From Prochlorococcus sp. AG-315-D17 (lineage in GTDB: Bacteria; Cyanobacteriota; Cyanobacteriia; PCC-6307; Cyanobiaceae): DNA of 64,000 nucleotides. A program made the position numbers and the translations under genes. Shown here in pieces: positions 44,702 to 52,737 of the stretch; within the stretch, counting starts at the first letter, position 1; each line of letters begins with the position of its first letter. The stretch is from the NCBI GenBank assembly GCA_003283685.1, contig QBWD01000001.1:9251-73250 (forward strand). The letters are read 5' to 3'. Under the pieces are notes generated by a model, which worked only from the letters and a program-made list of their open reading frames with translations, ran no database searches and had not been told where the DNA came from.

Positions 44702-46051
44702 TTAAGCTATACCTAGCGCCCCATTCACAATGTCTTCTGCATCATGAACAATTCGTATAGATACATTAAGTGAAGAGCAGAGATCTTGAAGAGTCATGTC
44801 ATCAAGAAAGATTTTTTCACCTTGTCTTAACATTACAGAAGGGAGGAGTAATTCTTCCCCTAACTCTTTGCCTTGCAGCCCCTCTAATAAGTCTTTACCT
44901 GTAAGGAGACCAGTTACTATCTGCTCTTGACCCCAATAAGGACTAGAAAGTCCATGAAGATAAATAGTGAAATTCTCAATTTGATTTAATCGATTGGAAG
45001 TTGTCATCAATTCATTTTCAACTAGTTTTCCTACTACCCAGCTACAAGTGCGCTTTTTGTCGATTTTTTTAGGAAGATTTCTTGTTACTAGATCCATTGC
45101 TTTAAGAAAACTTCGAATACTCCCGACTCCATTTTCTTTCTGAGGGAAATCTTCATATGTGCTTAAAACAGGTAATGATCTTTTTGCAATTAAATACCAT
45201 TCATCGGACAACCATGCAAAACGAGAGCCTATTGATTGTTGAAAGAATTTTTGCAGATTTTCTACTTGATCAATGACTCTTTTTGCGCAATTAGAATCAA
45301 CAGGTACTAATCCATCATTGGGAGGTCGGAATTTGGTTAAACCTACAGGTACTACTGCCGCTGATAGTACCGCTGGAAAATTTCCGTCAGCAAAACTAAA
45401 AAGATCTTTTAAAGTTCTTTCTAAAGCTTTTCCATCATTTTTGGTTGGGCATACCACTATTTGCGCATGAATTTGGAGTTTTTTTTCGGAGAACCATTGT
45501 AATTGGCTTAAAAGATTTATAGCATTTGGATTTTTTAATAATTTAGCCCTTAAAGATGGTTCAGTTGCATGGACAGATACAAATAAGGGAGTTAATCTTT
45601 GTTGTTCAATTCTTAACCAATCTTTTTCCAAAAGGTTTGTCAAAGTTAAATAAGATCCATATAAAAAGCTAAGTCTGAAATCATCATCCTTAAGATATAG
45701 GCTTGTTCTTTTACCAATAGGTTGTTGATCAATAAAGCAAAAAGGACATTGATTATTACATTGTATAAGTCCATCAAATAAAGCTTCTGTAAAAGAAATC
45801 CCTAGGCCATCATCAATATCTTTTTCTATATCAATTTGATGATTAGTACCATTTTGATCGACAATTTCTAAATTAATTTCTTCTTCTGCAATAAGGTATC
45901 TATAATCAATGATATCTCTTGGCTGTACTCCATTTATGCTTATTAATTGATCTCCGATTTCAAATCCGATTTCCTCACCTATGGATCCAGGCTCTATAGA
46001 TTTGATGATAGCTGGCTTTATTTTATTTCTATTTATATTTATCCTGCTCAT
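44702..46051 (-). CDS. Cyanobacterial FeS-containing putative oxidoreductase (TIGR03279/DUF512 type)
   Basis: 449 residues. A PDZ-like N-terminal part (IKSIEPGSIGEEIGFEIGDQLI, about 14-35) is followed by a radical-SAM-type cysteine motif CNNQCPFCF (around 97-105, C-x3-C-x2-C) and the phrase FIDQQPIG. DUF512-like domain covers the rest, ending in EDIVNGALGIA. It matches a family confined to cyanobacteria and some relatives, often annotated as an FeS oxidoreductase of unknown substrate. The start is ATG at 46051. Confidence 0.85.
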   Translation of the reverse strand: MSRININRNKIKPAIIKSIEPGSIGEEIGFEIGDQLISINGVQPRDIIDYRYLIAEEEINLEIVDQNGTNHQIDIEKDIDDGLGISFTEALFDGLIQCNNQCPFCFIDQQPIGKRTSLYLKDDDFRLSFLYGSYLTLTNLLEKDWLRIEQQRLTPLFVSVHATEPSLRAKLLKNPNAINLLSQLQWFSEKKLQIHAQIVVCPTKNDGKALERTLKDLFSFADGNFPAVLSAAVVPVGLTKFRPPNDGLVPVDSNCAKRVIDQVENLQKFFQQSIGSRFAWLSDEWYLIAKRSLPVLSTYEDFPQKENGVGSIRSFLKAMDLVTRNLPKKIDKKRTCSWVVGKLVENELMTTSNRLNQIENFTIYLHGLSSPYWGQEQIVTGLLTGKDLLEGLQGKELGEELLLPSVMLRQGEKIFLDDMTLQDLCSSLNVSIRIVHDAEDIVNGALGIA

Positions 46052-46229
46052 TTAGGCTCTTTAATTAAATGATAATTTTTTTTATTTTTCTTTATTGGGT
46101 TTAGACAATAAAGTTGAGATTGATGAGTCAACTATTTTTTCTCTCGAAAGATGCATACAATTCTATTAGTTATTGGAAGTTTTTTGTATTTTTAACCAGT
46201 TCATTTTCTTGTTTGTAAGGAGATCGACC

Positions 46230-46259
46230 TTGAAATGGTTGTTCATTATTGGTTTTTAA
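46230..46259 (+). other. Possible nine-residue leader peptide
   Basis: TTG start with AAGGAG at 46217-46222, seven bases upstream; the peptide would be MKWLFIIGF. It ends directly before a terminator-like hairpin at 46261-46280. This order (short leader, then hairpin) is that of attenuation systems, but no repeated amino acid points to a regulator. Chance remains possible. Confidence 0.25.
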
Positions 46260-46260
46260 G

Positions 46261-46290
46261 AGATTCTCAGTAGAGTATCTTTTTCTTTTA
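46261..46290 (+). terminator. Possible rho-independent terminator or attenuator hairpin
   Basis: AGATTCTC, loop AGTA, GAGTATCT pairs as an imperfect stem with one mismatch, followed by TTTTCTTTTA. It lies 163 bases upstream of the DUF3120 start and reads plus strand. It could end a small RNA or control readthrough into DUF3120-nadB. Confidence 0.35.
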
Positions 46291-46452
46291 TTGTTTGTAA
46301 CTTGAAGACATTTAGGTCAGGGTATCGACTTGAATGTAAATTCATAAATATCTTTCTGCCAAAAACATTCATTTTTACTAATTCTGATTAACTCAAATCT
46401 CACCAAGAATCCCTTAAAAGCAGACGAGTCTTATCTTTCGAAACCAAGGACT

Positions 46453-47112
46453 TTGCAATTTTGGACCAGCACCATGGTTGTTCTTCCGGTTTTTGTGCAG
46501 GCTCCATGGGTGCATGTCTCTCCTTTTTCTGCTCTTTTATTTAGCTTCGTGATATTTACTTTGGGATTTTATTTATTAAAGTTTAGTAGTGATAAATGGG
46601 CTTCTATAGGTTCACTTTTGCTTGGAGTGAGTTGGAGTTGGTTGGGTGGATGCCTTTTTTGGGGTTGGTTAAGGGCTCATCCAGTGTGGCATTTGCCTGT
46701 TGAATCGATAGCCTTACCAATAGCAATCTCTCTTCTTGATACTCGTTGGAAAATAGGTGTGAGTTTTTATTTGGCCTCTCTGTTGGGTACAGCCTTTACT
46801 GATGTGATGATTGTCTTCACAGGTGTAATGAAATCTTGGCCCGATATTGTCGAAGCCCCTTTTTCAGAGGCTTCGCAACAGTTAACTCTTACGGCAGGTG
46901 AATTAGTATCACCATCTTCTCTGATATCTATTGCTTTGGCTGCACTGTTGATAATTATAATTTCAAATTGGATGATGAAGCAATCTTTAAATCATCCAAG
47001 TTCAAGTGATGCCTGGCTTGTTGCAAGTGCTGCTTTAACTACAACTTTATGGGTAGATGGATTATTTTTTCTAACTACTTTGATTCAGCCTCAGTTAAGC
47101 GGATTGATTTAA
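46453..47112 (+). CDS. DUF3120 family membrane protein
   Basis: 219 residues from a TTG; an ATG at 46474 is an alternative. Six hydrophobic helices are visible with the phrases VFVQAPWVHVSPFSALLF and WSWLGGCLFWGWLRAHPVWHLPVESIALP, which match DUF3120, a cyanobacterial family of unknown function. It precedes nadB by 17 bases on the same strand, so the two are likely co-transcribed. Confidence 0.8.
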   Translation: MQFWTSTMVVLPVFVQAPWVHVSPFSALLFSFVIFTLGFYLLKFSSDKWASIGSLLLGVSWSWLGGCLFWGWLRAHPVWHLPVESIALPIAISLLDTRWKIGVSFYLASLLGTAFTDVMIVFTGVMKSWPDIVEAPFSEASQQLTLTAGELVSPSSLISIALAALLIIIISNWMMKQSLNHPSSSDAWLVASAALTTTLWVDGLFFLTTLIQPQLSGLI

Positions 47113-47129
47113 AACTAATAATTAATTCC

Positions 47130-48800
47130 ATGAGTTCAAATATTAGCTTTAATCAAAATTCAATTTATTCCAATAATTGGGATGTTGTTGTTATTGGTGC
47201 AGGCGCTGCAGGTTTGATGACGACTCTTGAATTACCTTCAACTTTGAAGGTTTTACTTTTAAATCGCAATACAAGTAAACGTTCTTCAAGTCGATGGGCA
47301 CAAGGTGGCATCGCTGCAGTAACAAGACTTGAAGACAGTGAAGAGAGCCATGCGTCGGACACCATAAATGCTGGTGCAGGACTTTGTGATCATGATGCCG
47401 TAAAAATGTTTGTGGAAAATGCGCCTAGATCAGTAGAAAGACTTTTAAAAATTGGTATGGATTTTGATAGAGATTTTGGCAGGCTTTCTACAACTCTTGA
47501 AGCAGCACATAGTCATAGAAGAGTTTTGCACGTGAAGGATCGAACAGGTCGAGCATTAGTTGATGTTCTAAATGATCAAGTTGATCAAAGAGATAATGTC
47601 CTTCATCAACGAGGTATAAGAGTTTCACAGATCTGGGTTGAGCAAAATAGATGTTTTGGTGTTCAAGTTTTAGATGGACCACAATTGCTTTGGATAAATG
47701 CAAAAGCCGTAGTCTTGGCTACTGGTGGGGGTGGACACTTATTTGCAAATACAACAAATCCAGCTCAAGCAACTGGTGAAGGAGTCGCTCTTGGATGGAG
47801 AGCAGGAGCAGTAGTTGAAGATCTTGAGTTTTTTCAGTTCCATCCAACTGCCTTGAAATTAGAAGGTGCTCCTTCTTTTTTGATTTCCGAAGCTTTACGT
47901 GGAGAAGGTGCAGTTTTGGTTGATTCTTTAGGCGAAAGTCCAGTTGCTCATTTGCATGGAAAAGACTTAGCCACTAGAGATCAAGTGAGTAGAGCATTGT
48001 TCAAATCAATGCAAGAACAAGATTTAACCCATCTTGGCCTTGATATGAAATCTATTTCTATTGAAAATGCCGAAGAACGCTTTCCTTCAATTTTTCAACG
48101 ATGCCGAGAGTTTGGATTAGATCCCTTAAAAGAATTAATTCCAGTAGCTCCTGCAGCCCACTATTGGATGGGTGGAGTCTCGACAAACTTGCTTGGACAG
48201 ACAACGATTAAAGGTCTTTATGCAGTGGGAGAAGTTGCTTGTACCGGACTTCATGGTGCTAATCGGCTAGCAAGTAATTCATTAATGGAATGCTTGGTTT
48301 TTGCTAACAAAATGAAAGATATTGAATTTCATAATTTTCAAATGGAGAAAGTTAAAGTTAGCCCCACTTTTAGTAAGACAAGTCTTCGCTTTTCTGGTTC
48401 AGAAGGTGCTGAACATTTAAGAAGAGAAATTCAGAGGCTCAGAAATTTATGTTGGAGTGAAGCAGGAGTTGATCGCTCCGTTCATGGAATGACTAAAGCC
48501 TTGAAGAAAGTCAGAAAAGATTATGAGAATCTTTTACAAGAGCCATTATTAAAGCTTGTTTTTTCTCAGTCTCAAGATCAATACAATATGTTGGATGAAA
48601 TTTCTAGAAGAGAGCTTAATTTGCTTCTTGATTTATGTAATAGGCAACTATCAAGTTCATTAATGTTGGAGGCTTGCCTATTTCGTAAGGAAAGTAGAGG
48701 TGGCCATTTTAGAAATGATTTTCCTTTTCCAGTTCCTTTTTGGCAATGCCATACTCGCCAATGTATAGGCAAAGATTTATCTACAAGGCCTATTAATTAA
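47130..48800 (+). CDS. nadB: L-aspartate oxidase
   Basis: About 556 residues from the ATG at 47130; the earlier in-frame codon at 47049 lies inside the DUF3120 gene and is not supported. It oxidises aspartate to iminoaspartate, the first step of NAD synthesis. Motifs: FAD loop VVVIGAGAAGLMTTLELP (around 17), SRWAQGGIAAVTR (around 55), GGGGHLFANTTNPAQATGEGVALGWRAGA (shown by GGGGH and GEG) and RLASNSLMECLVFANK. FAD and substrate residues fit NadB. It ends with a 4-base overlap with the convergent VKOR gene. Confidence 0.95.
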   Translation: MSSNISFNQNSIYSNNWDVVVIGAGAAGLMTTLELPSTLKVLLLNRNTSKRSSSRWAQGGIAAVTRLEDSEESHASDTINAGAGLCDHDAVKMFVENAPRSVERLLKIGMDFDRDFGRLSTTLEAAHSHRRVLHVKDRTGRALVDVLNDQVDQRDNVLHQRGIRVSQIWVEQNRCFGVQVLDGPQLLWINAKAVVLATGGGGHLFANTTNPAQATGEGVALGWRAGAVVEDLEFFQFHPTALKLEGAPSFLISEALRGEGAVLVDSLGESPVAHLHGKDLATRDQVSRALFKSMQEQDLTHLGLDMKSISIENAEERFPSIFQRCREFGLDPLKELIPVAPAAHYWMGGVSTNLLGQTTIKGLYAVGEVACTGLHGANRLASNSLMECLVFANKMKDIEFHNFQMEKVKVSPTFSKTSLRFSGSEGAEHLRREIQRLRNLCWSEAGVDRSVHGMTKALKKVRKDYENLLQEPLLKLVFSQSQDQYNMLDEISRRELNLLLDLCNRQLSSSLMLEACLFRKESRGGHFRNDFPFPVPFWQCHTRQCIGKDLSTRPIN

Positions 48801-49738
48801 AAATCATTAGTTTTTTTGTAGTTGCTCATATTTGCAAGCTCATTGAGACTTTTTACTCCTGATTCAATTGAACCATTGAACTCCCACGAGGGAAACCCAG
48901 TTATTCCTTTTCTTTCACATAGTTCCCTTTTGTTATTTAAACCATCTTTAGCGCACTCAACTAAATTAAGCTTTTCTGTAGCTTCTTTGCCGAACATTTC
49001 TTTTTGATCGTGGCAATGAGGACACCAATAGGCGTAATACATTACAGCTCCCTTTTTAGTTAAGTGTTCAGCAAGCTTTACTTTTTCAGGTGAACTTTTA
49101 GAAATTACATTAGGTGAGATTCCCTGAATATCCTGTGTTGTATTTTTACTTAGTGAATCTACAGATGATGACCAGAAAAGACCAGATAAAATAACTACAA
49201 TTGATATCAAAAAGCCTCTGAAAATAAGTTTTCCATAATCTTCCCATGCTCCTCCAATTATATTTAATAATACTAATATAAATGATATTATAGCAGAAAG
49301 AAGGCAGAAGAAACAAAAAGCTTCGATTTTAAAGATCATTATAAATATTAATATTAGGCTGAAGATGAACATTGCTGTAGCTATATAAAATGATCCCCAC
49401 CATGTAAGTCTTGAGATATTATTTTTCTTATCATTAAAAATAGATGTTAATGGCAATACTGCCATTAATAAAATTAGTAGATAACTCAATAAACCAAGTA
49501 TTGACAATGGAACTGAACCATTATTGACTTGTATTAAACTCCCCCACGGACTATTCAGAACTTTGTCACAGCCCTCTAATCCTCCTGGACAAGTAAGATC
49601 TCCTATCCAGCCCCATTTGTTTAACGTTATTGAGCCAGTATCGATTACGCCAATAGTAGACAAGATAGCCATTGCGACTCTTGCCCATTTAGAGCCTAGA
49701 TCTTGGCGGCGGCGACTTGTTAACCTTGAAGCTCCCAT
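48797..49738 (-). CDS. Vitamin K epoxide reductase-like protein fused to thioredoxin
   Basis: 313 residues. Four to five membrane helices form the VKOR domain, with GCDKVLNSPWG (loop Cys) and the active-site pair CFFCLLSAI near residue 140. A C-terminal thioredoxin-like domain has the active site YWCPHCHDQKEMF (around 235). Cyanobacterial VKOR-Trx fusions make disulfides in lumen or periplasm proteins. It is convergent with nadB and divergent from nothing nearby except the petL-like gene upstream. Confidence 0.92.
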   Translation of the reverse strand: MGASRLTSRRRQDLGSKWARVAMAILSTIGVIDTGSITLNKWGWIGDLTCPGGLEGCDKVLNSPWGSLIQVNNGSVPLSILGLLSYLLILLMAVLPLTSIFNDKKNNISRLTWWGSFYIATAMFIFSLILIFIMIFKIEAFCFFCLLSAIISFILVLLNIIGGAWEDYGKLIFRGFLISIVVILSGLFWSSSVDSLSKNTTQDIQGISPNVISKSSPEKVKLAEHLTKKGAVMYYAYWCPHCHDQKEMFGKEATEKLNLVECAKDGLNNKRELCERKGITGFPSWEFNGSIESGVKSLNELANMSNYKKTNDF

Positions 49739-49937
49739 TTGAATTAATTAAAAATTATTAGTCTGTCAGGAGACACTCTAATAAGGAATTTATTTATAGT
49801 AATAATTTTATTATTTTTTTAATTAATTTCAAAGCTCTTTTATTCAAAAAGTTCTTGTAGCTTTTTAATTTTCTACTAGATCTGATCAGTAATTCTTGGG
49901 AAATTACATAATTGATTAGTACTAAGAATAATTATTT

Positions 49938-50030
49938 TTAGATTAATTTAATAGCCTTAAGTGCTTTTGAAATTAAGAAAGCTGCAGTCAGACCAGCTCC
50001 CACAAAAACTAAATAAAAAAGAATTCCCAT
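49938..50030 (-). CDS. petL: Probable cytochrome b6f subunit PetL (30 residues)
   Basis: ATG at 50030, TAA at 49938-49940, 30 residues. The protein is one hydrophobic helix: MGILFYLVFVGAG, then AAFLISKALKAIKLI. The end KALKAIKLI matches the C-terminal K-x-I-K-L-I of cyanobacterial PetL as I recall it, and the FYxVF motif at residues 5-9 also fits. PetL is a small stabilising subunit of the cytochrome b6f complex. It is far too short for usual ORF cutoffs. The DUF4346 gene lies 64 bases upstream on the same strand. Confidence 0.65.
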   Translation of the reverse strand: MGILFYLVFVGAGLTAAFLISKALKAIKLI

Positions 50031-50093
50031 TTGATTTTAGATTCTCGACTAATAATAGGGCATTTAGTGCTAATTCCTTCAATCTTCGAGGTT

Positions 50094-50495
50094 TTAGTCT
50101 TGTATATATGCTTCATCTGTTTTTAAGCATTGTTCAGCGCGCTGCAATTCACGGCCAATGTATAGAGCATGATCTAATCGGCTTAAATATAAAGTACCTT
50201 TACCTTCAGAAATCTGAATACCTACTTCTTTTGCGCTTCTTCCTCTAAATATTTTGCTTGGTTTTTTTTTGTTTATAGTTTTACAACCTATGGGCTTACC
50301 TGAATCAGGATCAACAGCACGTCCTTGGCTATCAATATCATTTACGTAATGTTCCAGGATTAATTCTTTCTTAACATGCTCAATTTTGATTAAAAAATAA
50401 CCTTCAGGATCAAGCTCTATACTACGCTTAGACAACTTAGCATCTAGGCACTGTATTGATCGAATCAAATCTTCTTTAATGTCATGTGGTTCCAT
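50094..50495 (-). CDS. DUF4346 family protein
   Basis: 133 residues. The N-terminal EDLIRSIQCLDAKLSKRSI leads to ELDPEGYFLIKIEHVKKELI and the C-terminal SRLDHALYIGRELQRAEQCL, then EAYIQD. This fits DUF4346, found alone or fused to pterin-related enzymes in cyanobacteria and archaea. Function is unknown. It sits 64 bases upstream of the petL-like gene on the same strand, and 78 bases downstream of a small hypothetical gene. Confidence 0.7.
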   Translation of the reverse strand: MEPHDIKEDLIRSIQCLDAKLSKRSIELDPEGYFLIKIEHVKKELILEHYVNDIDSQGRAVDPDSGKPIGCKTINKKKPSKIFRGRSAKEVGIQISEGKGTLYLSRLDHALYIGRELQRAEQCLKTDEAYIQD

Positions 50496-50573
50496 TCTTT
50501 AAACTTACAAATTAATAGGTCAACAAACAACTCTTTATTAGGACTTTGTTGAATTCTAGAAAATTCTGATTAT

Positions 50574-50807
50574 TTAAGATCCAGTTAAAAAGTTTTTGAA
50601 AACTAATGCAAATATTACGAAGTTTACAAAAATAAAAGATAAATAAACAATACCTGGATTTTTAAGACTAGATGGAGCTGTTAGCTCAATGCCAAAAAGA
50701 CTAATAACACTTTTTTCATCTGTTTTTTGATACTTTATAAGACCGTCCTCTATCTTCGAAATTAAGGATTTCTCTTCTTTTGAATCCAGATCATTTTTTT
50801 CAGTCAT
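50574..50807 (-). CDS. Small one-helix membrane protein, 77 residues
   Basis: The ATG at 50807 is used because a longer reading (to 50882) would run 47 bases into the upstream FemAB-like gene. The protein has a polar Glu/Lys/Ser-rich N-terminus and one C-terminal membrane helix (IVYLSFIFVNFVIFALVF, about 54-71). No family is recognised. Confidence 0.6.
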   Translation of the reverse strand: MTEKNDLDSKEEKSLISKIEDGLIKYQKTDEKSVISLFGIELTAPSSLKNPGIVYLSFIFVNFVIFALVFKNFLTGS

Positions 50808-50835
50808 TGAGAACAGTCCTTTTTTTCTGAAATTA

Positions 50836-52017
50836 CTATGTATTTGATAGTTTTGGCTTTTTAAACTTAAAAGGTACATCATTATTTGTAGCCTTTATTT
50901 GGCTAATCATTAATTGATTAGCTTTTGGTAGCCATTCTCTAATTAATGAGTCCATTCTTACGTCATACCATCTATGGAGGCTTGCATTTGGCTTGGCAAC
51001 AAAACCTCTTCTTCTTTTATGAGTTCCACCAGCTCCAGGATCGAAATATTTAATTCCATTTTCTATTGCCCATTCTATCGGAGCGTAATAACACGTCTCA
51101 AAATGTAAGCAATCTATATTTTCTTCTGCACCCCAATATCTACCCCACAGCATTTCCTTACTCTTTATGCAAAGAGACATGCCAATAGTTTTATCTTCAT
51201 TTTCTTCTTTAGCTTCAAATAAAATAATGTTCTCTTTTAGCTTTGGAGATGCCAGTTCAATAAAAAATGATTCGGATAGATATTTACTTCCCCAGACACC
51301 CCATCTTGAACAATGAAGTTGATAAAAATAGTGCATTTTTTTCATATTATATAAATTAATTTGTGAGCCTAATAAAGTGATTATTTTTATGCCTGAATTT
51401 CTCACATTTTTTCTTTCTCGTATGATATTTCGGCGTTGATTAGAGTTGAATCTCCTCAGGTAATCAGAGAAATCCTTTTCCCCATTTAAACTCCATAAAC
51501 TTTGTTGGTTAAACCACTTAGCACATTTTGCTTCCTCGGCTAATAATTGCCATTGTGGATCTACATATAAAAAGTTACAACTTAATATGCCATTATTCTT
51601 TGCAAAATTATCAATTTCTTCAATGAGAGTATATGTAAGTTCTTTTTTATTTTCTCCCTCAGAGAAAAGAAAACGATATCCTTCTACAGGACTTAATGGA
51701 CTCATTCCTATTAGCTTAGGATAATATTGAATATTTAAATCTTGCGCAAGTTGTGCAAAAGAATTATCAAATATAAATTCGCCATAGCTATGAGCTTTTA
51801 GATAAAGAGGAGCGCTAGCAATTATATTATTACCATTCCAAGCAGAGAGAAATAAAGGCTGCCATCCATTCAGGGGGATAATACTATTAGAGGTTTCTAG
51901 AGCATTTAGCCATTCCCAACTGTAAAATGGAGATGAATTAGACCCTAATAGATTTGCCCAAGCCATCTCAGGGATTTCTGATATAGATTTGTGCCATCTT
52001 ATTTTTAAATTATTCAT
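50836..52017 (-). CDS. FemAB-like/DUF482 acyltransferase-type protein
   Basis: 393 residues of GNAT/FemAB-like fold. The N-terminus has SSPFYSWEWLNALE and APLYLKAHSYGEFIFD, and the C-terminal part has YYAPIEWAIENGIKYFDPGAGGTHKRRRGF (seen by its key PGAGGTHKRRRGF stretch). DUF482 proteins were named peptidogalycan biosynthesis-like from their fold, but the acceptor is not known. The start codon is ATG at 52017. Confidence 0.82.
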   Translation of the reverse strand: MNNLKIRWHKSISEIPEMAWANLLGSNSSPFYSWEWLNALETSNSIIPLNGWQPLFLSAWNGNNIIASAPLYLKAHSYGEFIFDNSFAQLAQDLNIQYYPKLIGMSPLSPVEGYRFLFSEGENKKELTYTLIEEIDNFAKNNGILSCNFLYVDPQWQLLAEEAKCAKWFNQQSLWSLNGEKDFSDYLRRFNSNQRRNIIRERKNVRNSGIKIITLLGSQINLYNMKKMHYFYQLHCSRWGVWGSKYLSESFFIELASPKLKENIILFEAKEENEDKTIGMSLCIKSKEMLWGRYWGAEENIDCLHFETCYYAPIEWAIENGIKYFDPGAGGTHKRRRGFVAKPNASLHRWYDVRMDSLIREWLPKANQLMISQIKATNNDVPFKFKKPKLSNT

Positions 52018-52059
52018 AATAAATATTAGGAAAATATATTAATTATTAGAATCAATTTT

Positions 52060-52737
52060 TTAATTACTTCTTTTCCTAAAATACCTTATAAGTAATTCGC
52101 TATTGCCAAGTTCCCTACTTTCTTTTAGATTCCATTTTTCGTCCTGATTAAAACTGGTTTTTAATTCTCTGAACTCATGTGAAATCCAACAATAACGACC
52201 TCCTAATATTTGAGGTGTAATCGTAATTTGTAATTCATCAATTAGATCTTCTAGGATAAAAGATGAAATAAGACTTGCGCCACCTAGTAAAGTAATTTTT
52301 GAAAGACCCTTATTCTTTAATATTTTTAATGACTTAAACCAGTTTTCTCTTAGATTTATTTTTTGATGGTAACCATTAGGTACTAAATTCTCATTTAATA
52401 GATCAGTATTTTGAAGTAGCCATCTCTGAACGGGCTGTTGAAAAAATGGCCAAATACTTGGAATACTTGCCTGATTACTGACAACTAAAGCAATAGGCTG
52501 TTTCTCTCTACCTTCGGAAATTCTTTGTTGAATTAATTTTTCATCATGAATAAGACATATTGATTGATGATCTCTTATGGTTTGGCCGCCTATTAATACT
52601 CCATCAGCCCATGCAAGAGATTCTTCTAATACTAATCTATCTCCCTCTTTACCAAGTTGAGTTTTCCCTCCTTCAGGATATGCAATACGACCATCAATAC
52701 TTGATGCTATGACTAATCTAATCCAAGGTTTTTTCAA
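52060..52737 (-). CDS. RibD C-terminal-type reductase
   Basis: 225 residues, TTG start. The fold is that of the riboflavin RibD reductase domain and dihydrofolate reductases: IRLVIASSIDGRIAYPEGG (residues 6-24), WADGVLIGGQTIRDH (around 43), TLLGGASLISSFILEDLIDELQITITP (by its key GGASL). It lacks the RibD deaminase domain. The gene starts immediately after the stop of the tandem 6-pyruvoyl-tetrahydropterin synthase gene (upstream on this strand), hinting at a pterin or deazaflavin-type pathway. Substrate unknown. Confidence 0.85.
   Translation of the reverse strand: MKKPWIRLVIASSIDGRIAYPEGGKTQLGKEGDRLVLEESLAWADGVLIGGQTIRDHQSICLIHDEKLIQQRISEGREKQPIALVVSNQASIPSIWPFFQQPVQRWLLQNTDLLNENLVPNGYHQKINLRENWFKSLKILKNKGLSKITLLGGASLISSFILEDLIDELQITITPQILGGRYCWISHEFRELKTSFNQDEKWNLKESRELGNSELLIRYFRKRSN

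Larger units (their letters stand above)
46052..46452. other. 401-base intergenic region with leader-like elements
   Basis: The gap is between the FeS gene (minus strand) and DUF3120 (plus strand). On the plus strand it has two hairpins followed by T-runs, at about 46112-46140 and 46261-46290, and a nine-codon frame with a good Shine-Dalgarno at 46230-46259 (see separate entries). No gene longer than that is supported. Confidence 0.5.

Noticed and set aside
47049..47129. Upstream start for nadB at 47049
   Set aside because: That segment lies within the DUF3120 coding sequence; the ATG at 47130 gives the usual NadB N-terminus.
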